Shown: piece after piece, positions 34,439 to 45,052 of the stretch | How positions within the stretch are numbered: the stretch's first letter is position 1 | Layout of the letters: every line of letters starts with the position of its first letter | Origin: Papilionanthe hookeriana x Papilionanthe teres | Taxonomy: Eukaryota > Streptophyta > Magnoliopsida > Asparagales > Orchidaceae | DNA: 64,000 nucleotides | NCBI GenBank assembly: GCA_022702705.1 | Contig: CM040439.1 | Span: forward strand, 27,246,345-27,310,344 | Reading direction: 5' to 3' | Program-made: the position numbers and the translations under genes | The notes under the pieces: generated by a model | What the model was told of the DNA's origin: nothing | Database searches by the model: none | Seen by the model: the letters and a program-made list of their open reading frames with translations, nothing else

Positions 34439-34634
34439 ATACCTTTCTCGGCCTTTTGGCTAAGATCAAGTGTAGTATCTGTTCTTATCAGTTTAATATC
34501 TGATACGTGGGCCATCGGCCCGCTATGATATTAAATTAATTTTTAATGGGTGAGAGTCCATTACAGTAGCTTGCTACTGGGCCTCTTGAGCGTCGCTTTT
34601 GCGTTGCACTATTGCAATAGCTGGCGCAACCCTA
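34439..34634 (+). ncRNA. U2: U2 spliceosomal snRNA
   Basis: Starts ATACCTTTCTCGGCCTTTTG, the conserved U2 5' end. It contains the branch-point recognition segment GTGTAGTATCTGTTCTTATC and an Sm-site-like AATTTTTAATGG near 34,541. Two 3' stem-loops follow (TACTGGGCCTCTTGAGCG... and GCACTATTGCAATAGCTGGCGC). Length is about 196 nt, as in other plants; the exact 3' end is estimated. U2 pairs with the intron branch site in the nuclear spliceosome. Confidence 0.96.
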
Positions 34635-36229
34635 CCAAATTAAATTTAAGTTTTTATAATATAATTTAAAGAAATTAATAAGTTTTATTTAAATAAAGCT
34701 GATAGATTTAATAATCTATTTTTATTTTTTATTATTTTTATAAGTTTAAAATTAATGTGATAAATAACTATATATTAACGTTTGTAATTTTATAACATAA
34801 CTTAATGAAAAAATGTTCTATATTTTTTAAAATCAAAATTCATTTATTAGTATTTTGGGGTTTAATATTATCAAAATTTAGTTGTAGTTCAAATTAATTA
34901 AATATGAGTTCTGATTTCAAGCAAAGGTGTTAGTCGGATTTATTCTCGAAAAAAGATAAATGCAATGATATTAAAATTGATTCATTATTGAATCACTTTG
35001 AAAGTTTTAGGCTAGTACAGTCGAGCGTCTCATAATTATAATCCAACGAGCTCAAAATTATTTAATTTCAAGGCTTTCAAATCATAAAAAATCTTTTTTT
35101 TATTAACATAAATCAATATGGCTCATAATTGGGTGATTACAAGAGTTATTTATCGAATAATCATAATGTTTATGCATACAACTAAATCTCCTCCACTTGA
35201 GATGGTGGGTGAATGCATTGGACTCGAGACATGTTGATAACATATGATCTCCATAGTCGCCAACAACTATCGATCAAACGTCGAATCCACTACCAATTTG
35301 TCATTGTTGGCAAACTATGTTGTGTATCAATGTATTTATAAATACTATGTAATGAAGTATATTGAATACAAGATAATGATACATTCATTGTCGACGAACT
35401 CTATAGTGTAACCCGACTTGCCGTTATGGCGAATCTTGTTGTGTAACTTGTTTTTTAGTACGATGTATTGAAGCATCTTGAACACATGATAACAAAACAT
35501 TCATTCGAAAAACCTTATTTTCATTCATGATCATAAAAGTTTTCCTCTATAGTGATAATTTTTTGCTTCCGTAGCTGCCAACCATAGTTGATCACTTCTC
35601 GCAAATTATGGTCGACCTCTACCGGCCGCCCCTACTTGCCACCGACGATGAACTATGCTATGTAACAATGTACTCATGAATATCATACAACGAAATATTT
35701 TGAATAAGGGGTAACAATATCTTAAATTTGATGCAACGTCTAACACTACATTCTAGATCTGAAGATAACTTTGGAGACAACTACACACAATCATCATTCT
35801 TAGAATACATCAACTTTTCTCAAAAGAGTAAAGGTTTCTATACATTTTGCACTGATACGTGTTGTATTTACATTTTTAGTGCAGAGTCAAACACATATTT
35901 CTCAAATTTGGAATGAGGTAGTATTTTCGTAATTAAACAGTTATAGTGAATTATTTTTTATTGGACTGGGCCCCATTATTTTTTTTCTTTCCAAGTTTTC
36001 AATATAAATAATTGTGATGCTACGTCTTGCTGCTTCTCAATCACATATGAATTAATTTATCATTCTACCATCACAAATATCTCGACACACAACAAGCAAC
36101 ATATAATTTATTCAAAAAAAAAAAAAAACCTTCAATAGCTTCATAACTATAAATTCATTTTATTATTCTTATGAAAAAAATATATTTTTATCACTATTAA
36201 ATGTTATTTTTTAAATGAAATGAATAATG
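34635..36229. other. Intergenic AT-rich DNA with diverged direct repeats
   Basis: No gene recognised. At about 35,315-35,725 three diverged units repeat a motif like CAATGTATT...GAAGTATATTGAATACAAGATAA, each preceded by a text near GGCAAACTATGTTGTGTA or GGCGAATCTTGTTGTGTAA. The 62-codon frame at 35,728-35,916 has no motif. Confidence 0.4.
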
Positions 36230-36712
36230 TCATGATCGGTTTGTTTGTTCAAGTAAATGAGACAGATACAAATAAATTTTTTAAGCTCTAATCACAAATG
36301 AGTCAAATAACTCTTTATTCGCTTGTGTTCGACTCGTCTTAGCTCGAAATAAAAAAAAAATCATATAATTATTTTTATAATATTGTTTTATATATATTAT
36401 AGATATAGTAATATATTACATATATTTATATTTAAGTTCAAATCATCACAGCTCGTCTGCTAATGTGGTTCTGTAACTTCATTTACATAGATTTGATTTA
36501 AGTTTGAATTTAACACCTTACATCTATTTATTTTAATTAATTTTAATGACCCAATTTCAAGATGAATACAAACAAAAATATTTAAATCGAGCTGAACACG
36601 AACACACTATATACGAGCCAATTTGGAACACAAACAATTCCAAATGAGAATGAGCCGAACAAAAGCTACACCTGAACTCGTTAATGCTCTGCTCGTTTAC
36701 AATCCTAGGGTT
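36230..36712 (-). repeat. Family B element, inverted orientation
   Basis: Read on the minus strand it opens AGGATTGTAAACGAGCAG (about 36,690-36,712), contains GAACACAAGCGAATAAAG-type words and has the AT-rich middle. Well diverged from the other copies. Confidence 0.5.
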
Positions 36713-36802
36713 CATTTGAGACAGCTTGTAAGCGACAATATTTTTTAAAAATTTATCTAATCATTTGATTCACGCGATTTTAAAAATTGAGTTGAATTTT
36801 TT

Positions 36803-36846
36803 ACGCACGCGCGCACACACGCACGCGCGCACACACGCACGCACAC
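36803..36846. repeat. Alternating purine-pyrimidine (CA/CG) tract
   Basis: About 44 bp of ACGCACGCGCGCACACACG-type sequence, 330-370 bp upstream of the inferred TATA box at 37,175. Such tracts can adopt Z-DNA. Confidence 0.85.
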
Positions 36847-36929
36847 AATCAGTCAGCGCTGAACGGACGCTTAATTTGGACATCATTGTAACAACAACTG
36901 GGGCAATGGTGGGTTCTTTTCCAATGCCC

Positions 36930-37264
36930 TCTTCTGACACGTGTCACAACTCGCTTGCAAACGACGCGATTAAGCTCCAGCGATACCCCGACCGCGTCGT
37001 TTGCGCGTATCTAAACCGATAAGACAAATAAATAAATAGAGCGCAAAGTTGACTCAAAACCAAAGCGCACCCTCTCGTTTTCACCGCATTAACTGGATTA
37101 CGTGGAGGTTTCTAATTGGTGGGTGTTATAAATTCAGGTATTTCTAAAAAAACACCATCGGGCTTCCGGCAATCCTATATAAGGCTTCTTCGATAGCTCC
37201 GCGGTCTTCTTCTATCTCATTTCACAACTCTGTTTTGATTTACAGCGATCGTCCCCTCAGAAAG
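36930..37264 (+). promoter_or_regulatory. Promoter and non-coding first exon of a (+) gene
   Basis: TATA box CTATATAAGG at 37,175-37,184. A CT-rich first exon from about 37,207 ends with a splice donor AAAG|GTTAGT at 37,264/37,265. Upstream lie a palindromic G-box (TGACACGTGTCA, 36,935-36,946) and a W-box-like TTGAC (37,050). No ATG-led frame belongs to the exon, so it is a leader exon. The overall look resembles strong plant leader-intron genes such as polyubiquitins, but no ubiquitin coding sequence is in the window. The first plus-strand acceptor joined to a coding exon is at 51,124 (the glycine-rich A3-type gene), which is the best candidate partner. Confidence 0.6.
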
Positions 37265-37452
37265 GTTAGTTTGTTCTTCGATTTTTGATCTGCTTTGAAT
37301 TAATCTGCAAGTAATTTTGTTAAGAGTAGAAGTTTGGATCAATCTTCTCTTCAGAATGGTTAGTTTTTCTTCTATTTTTGATCTGCTTTGAATTAATATG
37401 CGAGTAATTTTGTTAAGAGGTGAAGTTTGGATTGTTTGATAATGTATTTGTG
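37265..37452 (+). repeat. 94-bp tandem duplication carrying two splice donors
   Basis: The unit starting GTTAGTTTGTTCTTC at 37,265 is repeated from 37,359 (GTTAGTTTTTCTTCTATTTT). Both copies keep TTTTTGATCTGCTTTGAATTA and GTAATTTTGTTAAGAG. Each begins with a usable G|GTTAGT donor, so two first-exon ends are possible. Confidence 0.75.
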
Positions 37453-38095
37453 ATTCACGGAATGGTTATTTCGGGCATTTTTTCGCTGAATTGTGTCTAG
37501 AGCTGATGAAATTTCTGTTGATGTTGGTGTTAATGGGATCCGATGGTGGTTGTGAGAGAGTTTTGAATATCTGATTCGAGATCTGATAAGATTTTGGGGA
37601 TTTTTCTTTGCTTGTATCTTTTGCTTCCGGTGGATCTTCTAAGGAGCACTGATAAGACCGTGGATTAGTTCTGTTTTCTTAATCTGAAGTTATAGATAGA
37701 GAATTAACTCTGATTTATGGTGGCTTTGTTTAAGTAGTGGTATAGATGAAGCGTTTTTTAGGTTTGATTGCTATGGTTAGTTAAGGCCTGAATCTTGTAT
37801 GTGTAGACAATCTGCTAATTTAATGATATTTAACGTATATCATCATGCTGAATGTTTTTTGGAATTGACTCAATTTGGATTTACCGGATTTACTAAATCC
37901 TAATTGAAATAAATCCGTCTTTTTGCTAAATAAGTCTAGGATAAAATATAGTTGACATTAAGGGCCTACGTGCTGTTATATTTTTAAGCATGATTTAAGC
38001 AAAATTTTTCTTAAATGAAACCAAACAGATTTAAAAAAAAATTGTCGCAACCCCACTTTTGGTTTCATACAAGATTTTAATAAATTATAACTGAA
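37453..38095 (+). other. Leader-intron DNA before the viral insertion
   Basis: T-rich plus-strand sequence as in plant introns, no exon seen. It changes into viral leader text at about 38,096. Confidence 0.5.
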
Positions 38096-38211
38096 TCCTA
38101 CTCCCTCTTTAGAGTTGTGTTTTCTGTAAGCTTCTTGCTCTTTCCTTAGTAATATATTTCGTTTTGTTCCAAGTTTTTCTTGAAATTTTTCCTGAATTCA
38201 TTTCTGTTTGT
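38096..38211 (+). other. Viral leader fragment, plus orientation
   Basis: ACTCCCTCTTTAGAGTTGTG to CATTTCTGTTTG matches the leader text at 41,775-41,890 and, inverted, 38,286-38,400. It forms a small inverted repeat with the latter across the primer site. Confidence 0.8.
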
Positions 38212-38217
38212 AACTTA

Positions 38218-38229
38218 GCTCTGATACCA
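38218..38229 (-). promoter_or_regulatory. Viral tRNA-Met primer-binding site copy
   Basis: Plus-strand GCTCTGATACCA is the complement of TGGTATCAGAGC, the caulimovirid minus-strand primer site. Followed (minus orientation) by leader sequence. Confidence 0.8.
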
Positions 38230-40055
38230 AAAACGGGCTTACAAACAGGGATCGTTGGCTTGGGGTCACAAAGAACTTTCGCCAAACAGAAATGAATTCA
38301 GGAAAAATTTCAGGAAAAACTTAGAACAAAACGAAATATATTACTAAGGAAAGAGCAAAAAGCTTACAAAAAACACAACTCTTAAGAGGGAGTAGGCTTC
38401 AAGATTATTTATTGTGTGTCTTCTCCCTTACAATGGACTCATATATATAACACTTTCATGATGAACTAAATCGTAATTTAGCCCTTTACAAAAGATAAGA
38501 TAAGTGACATGTGTCACGATAAAAAAAAATAAATGACATGTGTCACGATGTAAAAGAACATAAGTGACATGTGTCATGATGTAAAAGAAAATTAAAATTA
38601 CATTAAGATAAGATAGAAGACTTGGTCAAACGGATGAAAAGTCTTCATTTAATGACATATGTCATGTCATAAAAACTTCATCTCATGGCGATGACATGTT
38701 TCATGCCATAAGAAAAAGTCTTACCCTCATGGTAAAAGTGAACATGGTCAAATGATGAAAAATTCATGTAATAATTTCAGCGGTGACTTTGCAAAAATTA
38801 CTACAAGTCGGGCCCATCATTTGCTTAAGACCATAGTTTCATTATAATCTTCTGTAAACCTTTTGAACTTTGATATAATAGTATCCAGATTCTCTACATG
38901 TGACTTCGTCAGAGACATCATGTCGTTCCACACATTGTCCCTGGAAGCTAAGCTTTTGCAGTATCCGGATTTATTATTGAGGATCCTCCTCAATAATTTT
39001 AATTCATGAATAACTTTGACGACTTGCTCCCCTTCGATTCGATGAGCGTGGTGTCGAAGGTTGTCTCTTCTCTCCATCGTAATGAGTGATTCGAGGGATT
39101 CCTATAAAATGCTTCAGTGTCTGTTGGCCGCATTGTCGGAAGTATCGTCTTCTTCTCCTGGTGCAAGAAACTCGAAGTATTGTCGTCCGAGTGAATTGTC
39201 AATCAAGACCAATTTTTGTCTTCTAGTGCTTCTGGGATCCATTCTGCAAGAAATTTATTAATTTCCTTCTCTTCGGGTTCAGTACCTGCACATAAAATAA
39301 ACGTTAGTCTTGAGAGGTTGTCGGCGAGGACGTTGTTCTTCCCGTCGATGTGTTCGAAGTTGACGGTGATTCCCAAGCCGTTGATGAAATCTGAGAATGC
39401 TAGCCACTCTGGATGGCTTGTTATAAGCCATCTTATTGTAGAATGAGATGATGGCCTGACAATCGGTGCGCAGTGTGATTTCATTTTTGTCAAGATAGTG
39501 TATCTTTAGGGCGCTTAGGTTTCCATGCACGCATGGATTTCAACATCAATTGTTGATTTGACGTTGAGAAATTTCCCGCTTGCGTAGGCATAGATTCGCT
39601 CTGTGCTTTTGGGATCTTCTTTCCTGTTTTTTCATTTGCAGACTCCTCCCCATCCTTCCATACATTCGTCGGTTTCTAGGATCACATAGGCCTTTTCTGG
39701 AGGTATTTCAAGGTCTGGTAGATGTTGGACTAGGTTTTTGATTTTGTGTACGATTTCCCAGTCATGGGTCTTCATCATTTTGTCTCTGTGAGGCGACGTC
39801 TTTTGATAGAGTAGCCCTACCAAAACTCCGAGGTTATGAATATATGTTCTGGCGTAGTTGAGAATATCTAACCAGGAATGCAGCCCTTTCTTCTCCTTTA
39901 ACTTGTAGTTAGGGAAGTCTACAATCTTTTTGATAATATGAGGTTGAAGTTTTATTCTTGAGTTACCAATTATGGCGCCCAAAAATTCCACTTGTGTGAC
40001 TCTCACTTTCATCTTTGTAGGTGATAAGACCAGTCCTTCTCTTTCTACAATCTTT
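38223..40055 (-). pseudogene. Palindrome left arm: viral leader, promoter, RNase H, RT end
   Basis: Minus orientation. It holds the end of the RT domain and connection (40,153-39,632), RNase H (about 39,650-39,203, with stops), the C-terminal extension (39,202-38,817), then the intergenic promoter region with TATA at 38,439-38,450 and leader to 38,223. Several stops and shifts break the frame. It is the mirror of 40,119-41,953: arm lengths are 1,833 and 1,835 bp, and the arms look about 95 percent alike by eye. Confidence 0.85.
38500..38710 (-). promoter_or_regulatory. Viral enhancer-like array of TGACATGTGTCA palindromes
   Basis: Perfect or near-perfect 12-bp palindromes at 38,505-38,516, 38,534-38,545, 38,565-38,576, 38,653-38,664 (TGACATATGTCA) and 38,692-38,703 (TGACATGTTTCA), about 30 bp apart in the first three. 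They lie upstream of the viral TATA box (minus strand). TGACA..TGTCA sites are plausible bZIP/TGA-type targets. Confidence 0.6.
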
Positions 40056-40118
40056 AAGAACTGCTCCAGATGTTCTTTATGATCGTACTCATTGTCGTTG
40101 AAAATGAGTAAATCAGGA
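40056..40118. other. Loop of the viral palindrome
   Basis: 63 bp of RT-derived text present once. It separates TTCTCTTTCTACAATCTTT (left arm end) from AAAGATTGTAGAAAGAGAA (right arm start). Confidence 0.8.
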
Positions 40119-41953
40119 AAAGATTGTAGAAAGAGAAGGGTTGGTCTTATCATCTACAAAGATGAAAGTGAGAGTCCCACAAGTGGAATTTTTGGGTGCC
40201 GTAATTGGTAACTCAAGAATAAAACTTCAACCTCATATTATCAAAAAGATTGTAGACTTCCCTAACGACAAGTTAAAGGAGAAGAAAGGGCTGCTTTCCT
40301 GGTTAGATATTCTCAACTACGCCAGAACATATATTCATAACCTCGGAGTTTTGATAGGCCACTCTATCAAAAGACGTCGCCTCACGCAGACAAATGATGA
40401 AGACCCATGACTGGGAAATCGTACACAAAATCAAAAACCTAGTCCAACATCTACCGACTCGAACTACCTCCGTAAAATACCTATGTGATCCTAGAACCGA
40501 CGAATGTATGGAAGGATGGGGAGGAGTCTGCAAATGGAAAAACAGGAAAGAAGATCCCAAAAGCACAGAGCGAATCTATGCCTACGCAAGCGGGAAATTT
40601 CTCAACGTCAAATCAACAATTGATGTTGAAATCCATGCGTGCATGGAAACCTAAGCGCCCTAAAGATACACTATCTTGACAAAAATGAAATCACATCGCG
40701 CACCGATCGCCGAGCCATCATCCGATTCTACAACAAGATGGCTTATAACAAGCCATCCAGGGTGCGATGGCTAGCATTCTCAGATTTCATCAACGGCTTG
40801 GGAATCACCGTCAACTTCGAACACATCGACGGGAAGAACAACGTCCTCGCCGACAACCTCTCAAGACTAACGTTTATTTTATGTGCAGGTACTGAACCCG
40901 AAGAGAAGGAAATTAATAAATTCCTTGCAGAATGGATCCCAGAAGCACTAGAAGACAAAAATGGGTGCTGATAGACAATTCACTCGGACGACAATATTTG
41001 GAGTTTCTTGCACCAGGAGAAGAAGACGCTGCTTTTGACAATGCGGCCAACAGACACTGGAGCATTTTATGGGAATCCCTCGAATCAGCCATTACGATGG
41101 AGAGAAGAGACAACATTCGACACCACGCTCATCGAATCGAAGGAGAGCAAGTCGCCAAAGTTATTCATGAATTAAAATTATTGAGGAGGATCCTCAATAA
41201 TAAATCCGGATACTGCAAAAGCTTAGCTTCCAGGAACAATGTGTGGAACGACATGATGCCTCTGATGAAGTCACATGTAGAGAATCTGGATACTATTATA
41301 TCAAAGTTCACAAAGTTTACAAAAGATTGGAATGAAACTATGGTCTGAAGCAAATGGTGGGTCCGACTTGTAGTAATTTTGCAAAATCACCGCTGAAATT
41401 ATTACATGAATTTTTCATCATTTGACCAAGTCCACTTTTACCATGAGGGGAAGACTTTTTCTTATGGCATGACACATGTCATCACCATGAGATGAAGTTT
41501 TTATGACATGACATATGTCATTAAATAAAGACTTTTCATCCGTTTGACCAAGTCTTCTATCTTATATTAATGTAATTTTAATTTTCTTTTATATCATGAC
41601 ACATCTCACTTATGTTCTTTTACATCGTCACACGTCATTTATTTTCTTTTTTATCGTGACACATGTCACTTATCTTATCTTTTGTAAAGGGCTAAATTAC
41701 GATTTAGTCCATCATGAGAGTGCTATATATATGAGTCCATTGTAAGGGAGAAGACGCACAAGAAATAATCTTGAAGCCTACTCCCTTTTAAGAATTATGT
41801 TTTCTGTAAGCTTCTTGCTCTTTCCTTAGTAATATATTTCGTTTTGTTCCAAGTTTTTCCTAAAATTTTTCCTGAATTCATTTTTGTTTGGCGAAAGTTC
41901 TTTGTGAACCCAAGCCAACGATCCGTTGTTTGTAAGCTCCTTTTTGGTATCAT
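40119..41953 (+). pseudogene. Palindrome right arm: viral RT end, RNase H, promoter, leader
   Basis: Plus-oriented mirror of the left arm. Frames at 40,141-40,410 (RT connection), 40,394-40,679 and 40,639-40,971 (RNase H, including GLGITVNFEHIDGKNNVLAD) and 40,932-41,348 (C-terminal extension) are interrupted by shifts. The promoter region follows, with TATATATATG at 41,724-41,733, and the leader ends in a truncated primer site (TTGGTATCAT) at about 41,944-41,953. The TGACA-TGTCA palindromes are also mirrored here (about 41,470-41,670). Confidence 0.85.
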
Positions 41954-43419
41954 CTTGTGTCCTCTCCCTTACAATTGACTCCTATTTATAGTACACTTAT
42001 GAGGGGTTTAAATCGTAATTTAACCCTTACAAAGGATAAGATAAGTGACACGTGTCACAACATGAAAGAAAATTGAGATTACATTAAGATAAAATGAGAT
42101 TTCCTAGGATGGGATAAGAAGACTTGGTCAAAGAGAGGACAAGTCTTCATAACGACATGTGTCATGCCATAAATGGAAGTTGTGATCACATGGTAAGAGT
42201 GGGCTTGGTCAAATGATGAAAAATTCATGTAATAATATCAGCGGTAGCTTGCTGAAAATTAATACAAGACGGGCCCACCATATGCTTCAGACCATGGTTT
42301 CACTCCAATCTTCAGTAAATTTTGTAAATTTTGATATGATGGTATCCAGGTTTTCTTCATGTAACTTAGTCAGAGGTGTCATGTCGTTCCACACGTTATC
42401 TCTAGAGGCTAAGCTGTTGCAATATCCTGTTTTATTTTTGAGAATCCTTCTTAACACCTTTAATTCTAGGATAGCTTTGGCGACTTGTTCTCCTTCGATC
42501 CGATGAGTGTGGTGTCGTAGGTTGTCCCTTCTTTCCATCGTGATAGGTGATTCAAGAGACTCCCATAATATGTTCCAATGTCTGTTGGCTGCATTGTCCG
42601 AGACAACATCCTCTTCTCATGGTGCAAGGAACTCGAAATGTTGTCGTCTGGAGGAGTTGTCGACTGGTACCCATTTTTGTCTTCTTGTGCTTCTGGGATC
42701 CATTCTGCAAGGAATTTGTTAATTTCTTTTTTTTCGGGTTCAGAACCTGCACATAAAATAAACGTTAGTCTTGAGAGGTTGTCGGCGAGGACATTGTTCT
42801 TCCCGTCGATGTGTTCGAAGTTGACGGTGATTCCCAACCCGTTGATGAAATCTGAGAATGCTAGCCATCGCACCCTGGATGACTTGTTATAAGCCATCTT
42901 GTTGTAGAATCAGATGATGGCCTGGCAATCGGTGCGCAATGTGATTTCATTTTTGTCAAGATAGTGGATCTTTAGGGCGCTTAGGTTTCCATGCACGCAT
43001 GGATTTCAACATCAATTGTTGATTTGACGTTGAGAAATTTCCCGCTTGCGTAGGCATAGATTCGCTCTGTGCTTTTGGGATCTTCTTTCCTGTTTTTCCA
43101 TTTGCAGACTCCTCCCCATCCTTCCATACATTCGTCGGTTCTAGGATCACATAGGTATTTTCTGGAGGTAGTTCAAGGTCTGGTAGATGTTGGACTAGGT
43201 TTTTGATTTTGTGTACGATTTCCCAGTCATGGGTCTTCATCATTTTGTCTCTGTGAGGCGACGTCTTTTGATAGAGTGGCCCTACCAAAACTCCGAGGTT
43301 ATGAATATATGTTCTGGCGTAGTTGAGAATATCTAACCAGGAACGCAGCCCTTTCTTCTCCTTTAACTTGTCGTTAGGGAAGTCTACAATCTTTTTGATA
43401 ATATGAGGTTGAAGTCTGG
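41954..43419 (-). pseudogene. Second viral RT-RNase H block, minus strand
   Basis: Begins (minus) at a sharp junction near 43,417, where RNase H C-terminal text of the main copy is joined directly to RT-connection text of this copy. It then runs through RNase H (about 43,150-42,760), the C-terminal extension (42,760-42,287) and an intergenic region with TATAAATA at 41,983-41,990 and a TGACACGTGTCA palindrome at 42,047-42,058. Frames carry several breaks. Confidence 0.85.
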
Positions 43420-43883
43420 AGGAGTTGTCGACTGGTACCCATTTTTGTCTTCTTGTGCTTCTGGGATCCATTCTGCAAGGAATTTGTTAATTTCTTTTTT
43501 TTCGGGTTCAGAACCTGCACATAAAATAAACGTTAGTCTTGAAAGGTTGTCGGCGAGGACGTTCTTTCCGTCAATGTGTTCGAAATTGACGGTGATCCTC
43601 AAGCGTTAATGAAGTCTGTGAATGCGAGCCATCGTACCCTCGATGGCTTGTTATGAGTCATCTTATTGTAAAATGAGATGATGGCCTGACAGTCGGTGCG
43701 TAGTGTGATTTCACTTTTGTCGAGGTAATGTATTTTTAAGGCACTTAGGGTTTCCATGCATGCATGGATCTCCGCATCGAACGTTGATTTTACATTAGGG
43801 AATTTTCCCCTCGCGTAGGCACAAACCCGTTCTGAGCTCCTAGGGTCTCCCCTTTTGCTCTTCCATTTGCAGACGCCTCCCCA
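43420..43883 (-). pseudogene. Viral RNase H segment of main copy
   Basis: Continues after the TGA at 43,884-43,886. It retains the RNase H acidic region around TDCQAIISFYNKM (near 43,680) and HIDGK..LADNLSRL (near 43,550). It then ends at the junction near 43,420. A shift lies near 43,605. RNase H removes the RNA strand during reverse transcription; this copy is broken. Confidence 0.85.
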
Positions 43884-45052
43884 TCATTCCATACATCCGT
43901 CAGTTTCGAGAATCACATAGGCTTTTTCTGGAGGTAATTCGAGGTCTGAAAGGTTTTGGACTATATTCTTGATTTTTCTCACAATTTCCCAATCATGTGT
44001 CTTCATTCTTTTGTCCCCGTGTGGTGAAGTATTTTGGTAGAGATGCCCTACCAGAACCCTAAGGTTAGGGATATATATCCTGGCGTAGTTGAGAATTCCT
44101 AACCAGGAACGCAACCCTTGCTTTTCCTTTAGCTTGTCATCAGGGAAGTCAGCGATCTTCTTAATGATATGTGGTTGAAGTTTTATTTTTGAGTTACCGA
44201 TCACGACGCCCAAAAATTCTACTTGTGAGACACCCACTTTCATTTTTTGTAGCAGATAGGACTAGCCCTTCTTGTTCCACAATTTTTAGGAACTGCTCCA
44301 AGTGATCTTTGTGCTCATATTCATTCACTGAAAATGAGTACGTCATCAATATATACTGCAATAAATTTGGAGTACTTATTGAAGCAGTTATTCATCTTTC
44401 TTTGGAAGATTGCTGGCGCATTCTTTAAACCGAAGGGCATTACCAGTCATTCATATAGACCTGTAGGAACGACGAAGGCGATCCATTCTATACACTCTAG
44501 GTGCTTGACAACTTGATGGAAGCCGCTTTTCAGATCGAATTTTGAATAGATTTTGCTAGTACCGATTCGTTTGAGTAATGTATTGATCTCTGGCAGGCTG
44601 TACTGATCCTTATGAGTGTTGTCATTGAGGGATCGGTAGTTGAACACTATCATTTCTTTTCCCTTTGTCTCCTTCCCTATTATTGGATCAACAGTTGTTC
44701 TGGAGTTCACCATTAATGCCATTGTTTTGTGGCGACTTTTACTGGGCCTAATAACTTTAAGAGCAAGCAGATTCTCTATATGCTTCCGAAATTGTTCCTG
44801 CATTAATGGAGTTACATGTTTGAGGGGCTTATCTTGAATTGTAAGGTCGGGATTGATGATTTCGATTTTGCACACAACTCCATTCCTGTTCCAGTGTTTT
44901 ATGGGGTCTTCACCAATGTACCCCTGTTCTTGCAATCGCTGGAATAGTGTTCTGAATTTCTTTAAAAACGGGTTATCTTGGATTCTTTGTGTGAATGCCC
45001 ATTCCGGTCGTAGTTCTAGATAGAATTCATAGTTGATCTCCATTTCTTGCAA
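43884..45052 (-). pseudogene. Viral reverse transcriptase
   Basis: Contains the RT fingers/palm text (KDQYSLPEINTLLKRI, SKFDLKSGFHQV), the catalytic YIDD box at 44,353-44,342 and the connection (SQVEFLGVVIGNSKIKLQ). Breaks: TGA at 44,447-44,449, a shift between 44,330 and 44,243, and TGA at 43,884-43,886. RT copies the viral pregenomic RNA to DNA in the cytoplasm. Confidence 0.92.

Noticed and set aside
37130..37460. Polyubiquitin gene suggested by the TATA, CT-rich leader and leader intron
   Set aside because: No ubiquitin coding repeat occurs anywhere downstream in the window.
39061..39446. Plus-strand frames over the left palindrome arm
   Set aside because: Antisense to viral RNase H; the same shadows recur at every copy.
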